Source: Gamarada debralockiae
Taxonomy: Eukaryota > Ascomycota > Leotiomycetes > Helotiales > Hyphodiscaceae
DNA: 64,000 nt
Assembly: GCA_002803225.1 (NCBI GenBank)
Contig: NXFV01002067.1
Location: 1-64,000, forward strand
Direction: 5' to 3'
Below are positions 23,026 through 34,906 of this stretch, piece after piece. Every line of letters starts with the position of its first letter. Within the stretch, counting starts at the first letter, position 1. Under the pieces are notes generated by a model. It searched no databases and was not told the DNA's origin. It saw nothing but the letters and a program-made list of their open reading frames with translations. Position numbers and translations under genes: made by a program.

Positions 23026-24570
23026 CTTTTCCCCCCCTTATTGCTTATCTGGCCAATGTCTTGGTTCCCAACTTTTTTTTTCAGCTCCTTGCTTGGATCA
23101 GGCCAGTAACTATGTGATCTGTACTGTACCTTAAGAGCTATGCTCTTGATATCTCGTGGGGTAGGAGAAGCTCAACTGACACAGTCACAAGCTAGTGACA
23201 AGAGGTATCATATTATATGGCACTGCGTCTACATGAAATCCGTCCTTCTCAAGCCTGGACCACGGAAATTAATTATTTACACAGCTAGGCATTCGGGGAG
23301 GAATGACACATCCATTGTCGAAATATCAGCCCTGTTAGTCTGCACCCTTGTCCTAGAGGATCGGCGCTAAAATATCCCCCTCTGCCAGCCCTAGCCTCGC
23401 TACAATATTTTGGGTTGAGAGGTTGTACAAAAAAGAAAGGACCCTCCTTTGGATGAGGGAAAAGTTCAAGGGAACATCGGAAGAAGTAAAGAAATGAGAG
23501 GCGAGGTAATGGAAGCGCATACGCCTTCTTGTCCCTACACCATCAGCGCCCATCATCCTGAATACCGGGTTCCCCTATCCTTCCGAGAAGCGATGCCTGA
23601 GTAATTAGGGAGCAAGGACCTTGTCTCAGCCTCGTCCAACGTGCAAATGTAAACTCATCCCACGACCTGCCTCTCAAATCGTATTGCTCTCATCGACATC
23701 GCTTGATATCTTTGGGGTCACGCTGTTGATGCTCGTCCCAGGCTCAAGATTGATGGAGAATGGCCATGGAGTTTATCGAGAGACAATCCCAGCTGTAGCA
23801 CAATCCACCTAGCATTACCCCATCCTATCCCGTCATCTAGCCATCATCTTAGCACCCGGAAAGCTGTCTGTTTGTCGCCTTCATACATGGATGCTGTTGA
23901 GTCCTTCTCTATCAGCCGTACGGTATCGCGATTTTCTGCGTTTTAGCACCTCTCCCCAGAAACAAGAGCATTCTCGCAGACTCAACTCGTGATGGTCTAG
24001 GATAGCGACGTCAAGCACTGGCTGGATCTTGTCAATAGGCATAGATTGGAAGAGGACGGGGAGATGGGGAGATGGGGAGACGGCAACGTAGAAAAGGATC
24101 AAGATCTACGAAGTAACGAGGTAACCTACAAGATTTGGGAGAGAACCTCCGCCACCACCAACAATCAAACCTTCCCCTAACACCTACCACCTCATACGCA
24201 CTTCCAAACTGCATACCTTCACCTCCAGCTCGTCGAAGATGACTCATATTCTCCCCTCCTCCTCGTTGCGAACTTCAATCTCCCGTTCCCAGAGCTTTCT
24301 TCCAGCGGCTACACAACGCGATCCAATATCAAGACATCATACAACCAGCAGAGTTGCACTTGCAATACTCGTCCGCGGAATAGAGTCTGGAATTCTGATG
24401 AAAGAGAAAGGTTCTCTTCTGGCGTGGTCGAGCCCCTTTTTAGTTTGCGGAGCTTAAAGTAGTGATGGATCGAAATGGTACAGTATCGTTTCAACGCGGG
24501 GCCGAAGCGAAGAAAGAGGCTATCATATCACTCCTTAGGGTAAGGACATCGGAATATAAGTAGGAGATCA

Positions 24571-24761
24571 ATCGTTCAAATCGGTTCAACATTGAGGAAG
24601 TCGGCAGGACTACAATCGTTCAAATTGGCTGAACGATTGACGATTCAGCAGGCGCCTCGCGGAGAGACTTACATCTCAGCCTTTGAGCAATTTTGAATAT
24701 TCTCGCAGTGCGTATGGCTGCGACCAAAGACTCTTCAATCGTTCAGGTAATTTGAACGATT
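24571..24761. repeat. Cluster of AATCGTTCAAAT motifs in both orientations
   Basis: ATCGTTCAAAT at 24571, AATCGTTCAAATT at 24614, CTGAACGATTGA at 24629, CAATCGTTCAG at 24736 and ATTTGAACGATT at 24750. The same motif occurs at 58675 and 63205. It could be a relic of repeats or a binding site; nothing in the sequence decides between these. Confidence 0.6.
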
Positions 24762-24909
24762 CGTTTTTTTAGAAGATTATGCTTAGTTCTATTCATGTTC
24801 ATAGACTCCATCCTGCCCATGGTATCTCTTTCCCCTTGCCAAACTATGCAGCGATTCCTATGAGCGCCATACCGATGCACCGATCCCGTGTCCGCATCTC
24901 GATGAGCTA

Positions 24910-27264
24910 TCATTTCTTCCCCTTGCCCTTCCTCCCCTTCTTCTCAGGCGGCAAACTCAACGTCCCACCCTCCAACTCCCCCGCTTCCAAACCACCTTCC
25001 TGGTCCTGCATATCCTGTATCTTACTACTCGCCGTAATAGAGAATAAAAGATCTCTGTTCTGCTCTCTCAAATCCTCATTCTCCTCTTTAACCTGACTCA
25101 TCTCCTTGCTCATAGCCAATATATTCTGATTCACGTGATCAATCCTCTTCATCAACCCAGCATTAACCTCTTTCTCCTCCGTCAAGCTCTTCCCAAATCC
25201 CCTTGCGAGTTCAGAGGATTTATCTGCTCTCCTCTTCTCCCTTGCTAAGTCCTTTTCGAGACCCACGACGACTTCGTCTTTCAGGTGAGTGTGCTGGATT
25301 TGGAGTTCGCTGAGTTTAGCTATCGCTTCGTCGGCACGACGACTTGCGCTAGCTGCAGCAGCAGACGCAGCAGAAGCCTTCGCAACAGCCTTCCCTACCA
25401 ATTCCTCAAAGTACACTCTTTGTGATTCCAGCTGACTCGTCAGCAAATGCGTATACTCCATCCCAATCCGCTCCAATTTCTCCCTCGGCACCATATCCTC
25501 ATCCGCCCTCCCTCTCCCCTGCCCCAACCCCGACCTCGAAGACGGCAACTCAATGACTTTACTATCCCCCTTCTCCCTAATCAATCTATGCACCCAAGTA
25601 TCTTCTGCGTAATCCCAAACATGCTGCGTCTCGATCTCCAAGGCAAAATTGTGCGCTGATTCCTTCCAGTGCTCCTTTGCGTGTCCGCCTTTGTAGCGTC
25701 CGCAGCCTACTTTGCCGCAGATGAGACAGATCCAGAGATCCTCTGTGCAGTCGCAGACGGAGCAAAGTGATGCTTCGCCGGAGCCGAAGGGTGGGCTGGT
25801 TGGGTCCGCAGTTGGGGATGAGGCGGAGAGTGCGAGGGAGGGGTTTGTGTGTCGACAGACGGGACAGCCGCTGCCCTGCCATTTCTGGAGACAGGCGCAG
25901 TGGAAGACGTGTTGGCAGAGGATGGTGAGGAGACCGGTTGTGTCGTCCATGCGTTCGAGGCACACAGGACAGGTGGGGAGTTCGACAAGTGAGGGCGTTG
26001 GTGGGGGGAAGGGTTTGAGGAAGGTGTGTGGTGCTGGTGAGGGTGAGGGAGTGAAGGGATCATGTGAGAGTTCCGGGAAGGACGTATTTGGGTGGTGGGA
26101 AGTGCTTGGTGTTTGGAAAGTGATTGATTTGACGAAGACGACGTGACAGGCTTCTGGCTGTGTGAGAGATGAGGATTAGCTTCGATTTTGAAGTGAGGAG
26201 AAGAGCAGAGGGATTGTAAAAGAACGTACCTCCACGCTGTTGAACACCTGCCCATCCCATTCTGTCTTCCACCGTCTCGCAGCACCACTATCTCTGAACT
26301 TCATGAGCACAAGATATCTATTCATGCGTCCTGTCATCACCATCCTGAAATGACTGACTTCCTGCCTTGTCTTCTCCCCCACAAACCCCAAGAAGTCGTT
26401 GGGCGAGAGGTAGCTCGGCACAGCAGGAATACACAACATGGTGCAATCCTCCCCCGCATCCTCTTCGTTCCCTCTTTGTTCTTCTTCCACAGTCCCAAGA
26501 GTACCGCTGGCAACCGCACTGTAGGACTGTCCATTATAAGTCTCCACGTTTGGTCCGTTGAGCCCAGGAGTCTCCTCCCCATCCCGATATAAATGCACGA
26601 TGCCCCAACCAACCTCTGTATTCTTTCCCTCGAGCTTCTCAAATCTCGCCTTCGTGACCCTTCCTACACTCTCGCTCGCCGCCAGTCCTGCACTAATGCC
26701 ATTGCCAGCATCTGCAGTACTCATACTGCTCTCTCCCCTTCGGACACCAGGCCTGTCACCCCTCTCGCCCATCTCGACAATATCCACACTCTCAACCCGC
26801 ACCTGTCCGAACCTCCAATCTTCAACCGCAATATTCTGATCTCTCGCTACGAGCGAAGGATTTGGAGGTGGGTATTCTGGCTTCGCCGCTGATGTTCGAG
26901 TGTGGAGTGTTGCCTCTGTGGCGTTATCTTTGCTTGTATTCGCCGTTGATCCCTTCGAAGGTCCACAATCGATCACACCTCCACCCTCTGCAGCAGCACC
27001 AGAGCCCTTTAGCACTCCAGTCTTGCCTCTGCCAGTCAAGTATTCGTATTCCCTTCTATCCAGCTGTATTCCCGTCTCCCCTTCCTCCTCTCGTATGCGC
27101 TGGTGTTGTGGCCAAGACCGTGTATTGAAGATATCGCTGCCAGGCGGCGGAATCCAAGCTTCTTCTGTAACAGCGTTTCCCTTTGCTTTTGTGTTCGTCT
27201 CCGGTTCGCGCGGGGTAGGATAAGGATATAGCTCGAATTTCAAGTGGTAGAAGTACGATGGCAT
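24910..27264 (-). CDS. ETP1: BRAP2/Etp1-type RING and UBP-zinc-finger protein
   Basis: Two exons inferred, 27264-26230 and 26157-24910, joined over a 72-nt intron, giving 760 aa. The first exon ends in the BRAP2-type RNA-recognition-like domain (about residues 255-345: MLCIPAVPSYLSPNDFLGFV, RYLVLMKFRD). A RING-H2 follows at about 408-450 (CPVCLERMDD, CQHVFHCACLQKW, CPVCRH). A UBP-type zinc finger at about 470-535 has CSVCDC, WICLICGKVGCGRYKGGH and HNFALEI. A long coiled coil (about 580-740) ends in the basic tail KKGRKGKGKK. This order is that of human BRAP2 and yeast Etp1, cytoplasmic E3 ligase-like proteins that bind ubiquitin through the UBP finger; Etp1 is linked to ethanol adaptation and nutrient control. 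The ATG at 27264 begins MPSYFYHLKFELYPYP. The protein is longer than yeast Etp1 because of a low-complexity insert between the N-terminus and the first domain. Confidence 0.94.
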
Positions 27265-27795
27265 GCTTCTCGTTGCAGATTATGTGATCATCGTGAGCTT
27301 GGTTCGGAGCTTGGAGACTGGGGCCCATGTGTTGAAGAGCTTTGAAATGGGAATTCGTGGGCTTGCAGGGATGCTTCTGGAGGTTTCGAAGTGGCGTAAG
27401 GCTTTATGGGTGGTAGATTCACAGGAGGGAGAGAAATGAAGTTTAATTTGAAAAATGGGCTGCATGAGAGGTTGTTGTAGTCTTTGGAAGGCAAGTTACA
27501 CAAGGGCAAGGTTGATAAATTTGGCGGTTGTAGCCTTGCGCGTCATTTCTGAAGTTGCCACCAAATCAAGAAGCCACCGAGTGAAGTCACAGTTTTCAAT
27601 ATTGGAAAGGTTATGGATGTCTCAATGTATGTTCATTGGACTATCTATGATATGAAGTGAGCATTTGCCACTGAACCTCCACGCTATGTACCAGTGATCG
27701 ATCGTAAACCCAGCCCACCCAAATCTCGTCATACCGAGAACGCCGTCGCAAAATCCATCGCAAAGTGTATCAAAGGACCATCCAATGCTCAACAT
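27265..27795. other. Intergenic between ETP1-like gene and polyubiquitin 3' end
   Basis: About 530 bp with no gene. It serves as the 5' flank of the RING-protein gene and the 3' flank of polyubiquitin. Confidence 0.5.
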
Positions 27796-28791
<996 letters not shown>

Positions 28792-29780
28792 GATTGCGGT
28801 ATTCAGAGACTGTGTATGGGCTGTACTGTGGTGATGTTGGATGATGAAGAGTTGTCTTGTTGGTTTCAAGTCGAAGTTTCGATGTGGAAGAGTGATGGAG
28901 AAATGTTGGGGGAGAAGGAAGGCCTTTTGTAGGGAAGAGTTCGGAGCCTTGGATCGTAGCGCGCTAAATTACATTGGGTAAGCGAGCTGGTGAATGAGAG
29001 GCGGCGCAGAAACGCCTCGAAGAAGCCGGAAAATCGCTGACAACCAGGCTGCAAAGCGGAATAAATTCACTCCCTTGCGTGCTTTTGTATTAATCTATCT
29101 CATTCTCAAGTATTCACGAACACTTGTGACTGTTCTGGTGATGATACCGTATTTCCTTATCACACTTAACTCTTTCTGCCTTCGTAATCATACGACCTCA
29201 CGATAACGGCTGGAGCCGAACAGCCAAAGAGAGCCTAGAGCGTCTCGACCCCGCCTCTCATGACTTTGAGGCCTTGAAGGGGCGACGCAGGTGGTTGGCA
29301 AAGTGCCTTCCCCTTCCGAAAGCCGGCGACTGAATAAGACACGGATTACTGAGCACGAAGATGCAAGCTGTTTTCAAATTTCTCTGCCCTTTTTCACGCA
29401 TGGCTTGGTGGCTGAAATTCTCTTTGGGGAAGTTTGGGTTTGACAAGGTCTGCCTCATACGTCATTAATAAATTCTGCGATGCTTGCGACAGCCCCCAAG
29501 CCACCCTTCAAGGCTCGCTTTGGCGCTTTCAACTCAATTTACCCGAGGAGTGCCTGAAAATTCATTTTGGCGAGTAATTCCAGGTCGCCAAGTAATCACA
29601 ACTCCCACAAATAACCACATTCCAGAGAACAAGCTGCGTAGTCCAAATCTTTTGTTTCAACATCATATGAGCCATATCCATAATCATCCCTCTCATAATG
29701 TTCATCATTATCATCACCATCTACCTCCTCCCCTTCCTTGAATATGTCTCCAGACACTATCGCTGGCATTCGTCGTCAAG
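28792..29780. other. Promoter side of polyubiquitin and intergenic DNA
   Basis: About 1 kb with no supported gene. I saw no clean heat-shock or stress element by eye. Confidence 0.45.
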
Positions 29781-30095
29781 ACCAGTACTGCTAACCTCCC
29801 CCGTAGCCTCTTCGAGACCCATTTTGGGTATTCTAGCGAGAACCCCAGCAATAGAATCATCAAAATCCGTGGCTGGTTTCACACTAACCACGTTGCTTTC
29901 GTCGCCTGTATTCTTTTGAATTTGTGCCTGGCTATCGACTCCCGATTTGGTGTTATCACTTGTAGTTGCTCACGGCTGATCGCATCGAGATCGATAACTG
30001 CCGCTGGCCTGGCAATTTTGTCTGGGAGTTTCAGGGTGCGGGGATCTTCGACAGCGGGAGTAAAGGAGGCGTCTTTAATGGTGAGTGTTTGAGCC
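29780..30095 (-). pseudogene. Coding-like fragment with a frame change, family unknown
   Basis: On the minus strand one frame reads TIKDASFTPAVEDPRTLKLP then DKIARPAAVIDLDAISREQL. It stops after about 65 residues, while the adjacent frame continues with QIQKNTGDESNVVSVKPATD, FDDSIAGVLARIPKMG and DDECQR before a stop near 29780. The residue composition strongly suggests coding DNA on this strand. The two frames overlap without a GT-AG intron, so a one-base indel is the simplest reading. No start codon or domain was identified. Confidence 0.4.
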
Positions 30096-30402
30096 GCCGT
30101 GCTCTAGAGTGAGGATATACTTTTTGCGATCGCAAAAGACGAGAGAAAGGATCATGTGATGGGGCCAAAATAACCCAGGAAATTGGCCGTCATTATTTTG
30201 GAGTAACGTGGGCGCGAGCGCAGCCAGAAAATGGCGGTCTTAGGCAGCACAAGGTGGAAGGCTTCTTCACGACATGATTTTTCTTGCTGGATGGACATCG
30301 TATTCTGAGTTATCAGCTCGAGACCCAGTCCAACGTTTCTTGTATAATTCTGGAGACAGATTTACACCCACTCTTTCCTATTCGATCGAAACTGGGGAAA
30401 GT

Positions 30403-32619
30403 ATGTTATTCAAACGCAAAATTCGGTTTGCTTGGAAGAAACGGGGAATGGAAAGAAAATCCACGAAGAGGCTGAAAAATGTGGTGAACGAAAGGGATGA
30501 AAGAAGGATTCTGACTTCCGTGGAATGGTACGACGATGAAACACCAGCAGAAGATGAGATCGATGAAAGCCAGAATGTGTCCCATCACCACAGAAGAGAG
30601 AGCATCGAGACACACAATTGTTGCTATCAGCAAACGGCTGGAGAGAGCAATTTGTACCGACCGTTGGCAGATAATGAGATTCGGATCCTGGAGGTTTTAG
30701 CCGGTTCCGAGGACGAAGAGATTCAGTGTCGACTGAAGTACATCAAGCTTAATGGTTCAACGGAATACAATGCCCTCTCTTATGCATGGGGAGATACTAC
30801 AGTTCCGCATGTTGGCATAAATATCGATGGCCACATATTGGAAGTGACAGAGAACTGCAAAAGTGCCTTGCAAGAGCTGAGACGGGAGGCAGTTGCACAA
30901 TCGCAAACTCAGATCATCTGGATTGCCGCCATCTGCATCAACCAAAAGGACATCCCCGAACGGAACCATCAGTTGCTGGTAATGCGAGATATCTACAGGA
31001 ACAGCAAGAAGTTGATCATCTGGCTTGGGGCGGATGACGGGGAAAGCCACGACGCTATCGAGATTCTCGAAACCATCAATTTGGCTGCTCTGCACAGTGA
31101 AGAAATATTTAGGAGGTGGCTCAAAGGCTTCCAATCTCGTCCAGAATACATTGAGCAATGGTGTTGCATCGCGCGCTTCTTCTCCCGGTCCTGGTTCAAA
31201 CGGCTCTGAATTGTGCAGGAGTACATTGTGTGCGCCCAAGAATTTGCTGGATATGGAATACCTCACGTTATCGAATTTTATTACGGAAGGAGTCGAGTAG
31301 CTCCCATTACTCTGGAACGGACTACAGAAAGAATTTTAAACAGTCCAATGGCAGACTCTCCTGTTGCAAACATGAAATGCTTGACTCCCCAAGAGGAGGA
31401 AAGGGAAAAAGAAATGGAATATCTTCAGCGCCAGCTGTTGGACGGAGTTATGCACTTCCGTGAGATGATCGAGCGGAGGAAAAGTCCACTCATCCTTGCG
31501 GGTTCCAAGAAAGCCACGTCAAGCAGGTTCCTCCACCATATAGTTGAGAGTCTAAAACGGCAGGTGACAGATCCACGGGACCGTATCTACGCACATCTTG
31601 GTTTGATCTTAGATTCCAGGGAAGGAATGCGGAGGTGGCTTACTTTCGAAACGGTATCAGCACACTGGGCCAGCCGGGGGAAAAGACTTACGACGCAGGA
31701 CTGGGAAAGAATTTTGAAGTTGAACACAGAATCTTCGCTTGATGGACTTTCGCATTTGATCATCGACTACAAGGCATCTGTCGAGGACATATATTCCAGC
31801 CTTGTGCGGTACATGGTTTCCGCCATGGGAAACCTCAATATACTCAGCCTTTGCCATCAACGCAGCTCATATGTGAGAAGATCATGGACGCTAGACTTGA
31901 CCGCTATCGGCGTCCAAATCAACGGTATTCCACAGTATGGTGGCCTCATGGCCGGAGAACTTGAATGGCTGGGTCGCGGTATTCAATTTCGCGCATCTAA
32001 GGAAACCAAGCCCTTGTTTCATTTCAGTTCAGATCTTTCTGTGTTGTCTGTACAGGGCTTTTGCGTCGGTGTTGTTGATAGGACACTCAAAGAACTGATT
32101 GGCGAGACGAGTTTGGAAATTTGGACCACACCGAATCAACAGATAGAGGAGCTATTGACAGGTTTTGCCTTAAGAGAAGGGCTTAGTAAAGCTGCTCTAA
32201 GGCCGATCGGAAAAGCTATCTACAACGCCTTGACTAGAGGAACCGAAGTTTTCTTTTTACCTAAGGAGATTGATATGTGGCCCTTTTATCCGGATTCTGC
32301 CATAGCAGAGGACTCGGAGTTGCGTCGGGATCAGAAAGAGTTGCAAACCACTATCATGATGCAACTCAACAGAACTTTATTCTCGATGACTTCAACCTTG
32401 ACTGGTTCAGACAAAAAGCTCGGAAAAGGTTGGAATTCAGTGAAGGTTAATGACCTTGTGTTTGCCATCATGGGTTGCGATGTGCCTCTAATCTTACGCC
32501 CTGTTGAAAACCATTTTGTGCTCATTGGGGACTGTTACATTGAAGGCATCATGAAAGGAGAAGCTATGGAATATTTTGAGAATGGCAAGGTAGAATTAAG
32601 GGAGTTCTGTCTTCACTAA
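30403..32619 (+). pseudogene. HET (heterokaryon incompatibility) domain gene with one in-frame TGA
   Basis: One frame runs from the ATG at 30403 (or 30274, also in frame) to TAA at 32619, broken only by TGA at 31207-31209. The HET domain starts near codon 95. It has RLKYIKLNGSTEYNALSYAW, TQIIWIAAICINQKDIPERN, VMRDIYRNSKKLIIWLGADD and IARFFSRSWFKRL, followed by the stop, then IVQE. In HET proteins this point normally reads R-V/L-W-V/I-x-Q-E, so TGA occupies the place of the conserved Trp codon. Downstream, the long variable region and the typical end (IGDCYIEGIMKGEAM) remain open for 470 codons. HET proteins trigger cell death when incompatible hyphae fuse. As read, the product would stop after 268 residues with most of the HET domain. 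A sequencing error or a G-to-A mutation is equally possible from this sequence. Confidence 0.85.
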
Positions 32620-32813
32620 GTGACGAGTATTTGCGAATTATTCGAACGCGGGTTCTTCGAGTACGGGTAAATGAAATGAATCATAGTTCTCATTCAGTCG
32701 TCAATGATAAATCCATGCATATAAAGGTCGTAAGCAAAAGAAAGCAGCGAATCCGTTTTACGGATCATTTTACACCGTTGCTTCTGCCGGCACCGAATCC
32801 ACATCATCTCCCT

Positions 32814-33501
32814 TTAACCTCCCCTCGTCTCCGAATGCTGAACCTTCTTCGTATCCACGCCACTCTCGACACGGATAACAGTCCCATTAAACTTCGCCAT
32901 CGTAAGCCCATACCGAGAACGGACGCGGGGTTCCCAGGGCTTGGGAAAACGTTCTTCGGTGAGGATAGGTGTGAGGTCGGAGATAGAGCCCGCGAAGAGT
33001 GTGAACATTGTTGACGAGCTGGGTGGGGCTACTTTAGTACATGGCTTAAAGCGATATGGAAGAAAGGATGCACTTGGAACTCCCAAAGACATTATTGAAA
33101 AAAACTCTCCGTATAGTCTTTATTCGTTCTTCTCGCATTTACTCTCCTCTTCGACAACGCACGCGAAGGAATCGTCAGGCGCGGCGACCCCATCCAGCAT
33201 TGTCCCCGTCGCCCCTCCAATAACTCATGCACGAGCTTCAAATCCGGCTTCCCCTGATGCAGAACCAATGTTGCATCCTCCCTCGTGAGACTAGCATCAT
33301 GCTCAATCGCATTATGCAAATTCAATTCCGATAAGTCGAAACGAACTAGTCTATTACGAACGGTTTAGGAAATCAGCAACGAATTTCGGCACCAAGAACG
33401 GTGGTGTTGAGGTCTTTGAAGGTGATGTTCTTGCCGTCGTGCGGGAGGATTCCGTGGTTTGCCACTGCGTTGAGCGTGGGGCAGGAATCCCAAATGGGTT
33501 C
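32814..33501 (-). pseudogene. Truncated heme-haloperoxidase-like (Peroxidase_2) pseudogene
   Basis: Reading the minus strand from about 33501: SCPTLNAVANHGILPHDGKN and ITFKDLNTTVLGAEI, then TGA and TAG stops. In another frame comes RFDLSELNLHNAIEHDASLT plus REDATLVL. Next is ALSKRRVNARRTN, ending in a stop at 33092. Finally, in a third segment, YRFKPCTKVAPPSSSTMFTL, WEPRVRSRYGLTMAKFNGTV and a stop at 32814. The C-P-x-L-N-x-x-A-N-H-G start and the I-E-H-D-A-S-L block are hallmarks of fungal haloperoxidases, where the Cys is the heme ligand. The signal peptide and an internal portion are missing, and the left end abuts unrelated plus-strand coding DNA. The family assignment of the last segment is less certain. 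Confidence 0.7.
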
Positions 33502-33524
33502 TTAGCTCCAAAACGGATACTGCG

Positions 33525-34246
33525 TTGCACTTTGCGGAGTTCTATTCGGACGATTGCAACAAAAAGGGTACAGCGTTGATATCTGCTACCAGTGACCCTA
33601 TTCGAGCTTTGAAAAAGGCCTTTATGGAATTGTATAATGGGAACTTTACGACTCGGGACCCAGGAAAAATTTTCATATCTATATTCCACAGTTCCGAGTA
33701 TTACGAGGCACGAGAGTTGGTTGAGATGGCACGGAAGCCTCCACTCTGTTTTCGCTTGAGCAAGGAAACATGCGTCCGACTAAATTCGCCCAAACTTGAG
33801 CACCTCCACGACTCAGAAGCAGTCTTCTTACACCTCATACCAAAGAAGACTTGGTCATAAACCTCAGCCTCCAAGACCTATTCGCTAGAGGACTTGAAGA
33901 TATACTCCCTGAGCTCTGCAACAAGGACACTACTTGGAACAAATTCCTCTCGCCTAAAGGAATCCGGGCAAAGATCGATTCCAATAACGAATGGGATTTC
34001 CAAAGGATCACTGCCCAACTTAAGAGAATGTATTGCATGTTCACCCAGAATGGGCCTGAAAATACGTTCAGATCTCTGACGAATGCTCAAGAACTTCTCT
34101 TGGGGGATCCATTTTCATCGGGGGCCGTAAAGGAAGAGGGATTCCGAATCCTTCAAGACGAGATAGAAATGATGGCGAGACCCAAACCAAGACGAGTTAG
34201 ACTGAAACCCACACCGATCGAGGATCAGTGCAAAGATGAGTCTTGA
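33525..34246 (+). pseudogene. Frameshifted gene fragment, fungal family not recognised
   Basis: Two overlapping plus-strand frames form one protein-like sequence. 33525-33860 encodes EFYSDDCNKKGTALISATSD, SSEYYEARELVEMARKPPLC and SPKLEHLHDSEAVFL. The reading then shifts by one base near 33825-33850 into LVINLSLQDLFARGLEDILP, TTWNKFLSPKGIRAKIDSN and a basic tail KPRRVRLKP ending at 34246. No GT-AG intron explains the shift. The 5' end has no convincing ATG and runs into the haloperoxidase relic on the other strand. The 3' end lies 12 bp before a TIR element. The function is unknown. Confidence 0.55.
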
Positions 34247-34258
34247 TAGATCGTGCAG

Positions 34259-34739
34259 CACCAGGAGTTGCGCTAATTCGTGAGACGCCGGTACATAATT
34301 ACCGAAAACCACACCAAAACTCATTAAATTCATAAATCAATAACAAATCGATCTTTAATTCAACTTGTCTGGTTTTCGAGATCTAAAATAAAAAGAGTAT
34401 TGGATGTTAGTTTTCATTTTCGGTATTTGAATATTAGTATTTAATAAAAAGTTATAAATAGCTAAAACAAAAGAAGAGCAAATGTTGGCGAATTTTAGTG
34501 TGAAATTCTAATGTCTGGTTTGACACTTTAGTACTCTACAACAGCATATGAAATCCAGATATTTTAAAAGCTAAAAATTGATTTAGCTTACTTGATAATT
34601 TATAACTCAAGTTTGAAGTATTATTCTAATATAAAATGCTAAAGCATTATAGTGTTAAAAAGTTTGACTTTTGGTGATGTCTCGGTAAAATCGAACAAAA
34701 TAAGTACCGATGTCTCACGAATTAGCGCAACCCCTGGTG
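34259..34739. mobile_element. 481-bp MITE-like element with 36-bp terminal inverted repeats
   Basis: The left end CACCAGGAGTTGCGCTAATT and the right end, read on the other strand as CACCAGGGGTTGCGCTAATT, continue as inverted repeats through CGTGAGAC and GGTAC with only a few mismatches. The element is flanked on both sides by CAG (34256-34258 and 34740-34742), a possible 3-bp target-site duplication. The interior is very AT-rich and has no coding frame, consistent with a non-autonomous DNA transposon, possibly mutated toward A+T. Confidence 0.82.
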
Positions 34740-34906
34740 CAGGGAGCGAGGTACAAATGTCATCAACATGCTAATTCGTCTATGTATTTTGAACCCTGGG
34801 AAAAAGGAAAACTCATTCAACTAACGTGATTGAACTCTATGCTTCACAATATTTGACTCATATTGGCAAAGGTCATTCAGCTCTCCGCTCGTAAGATGGA
34901 GGACCG

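Larger units (their letters stand above)
22147..24909. other. Long intergenic region with inverted-repeat element and repeated motif
   Basis: About 2.8 kb. It contains the element at 22600-23025 and the AATCGTTCAAAT-type motifs at 24571-24761. Remaining frames are short and show no family features. Confidence 0.45.

Noticed and set aside
31150..31260. Intron that would remove the TGA in the HET gene
   Set aside because: No donor and acceptor pair around 31207 keeps the frame while preserving the flanking conserved FSRSWFKRL and IVQE residues.
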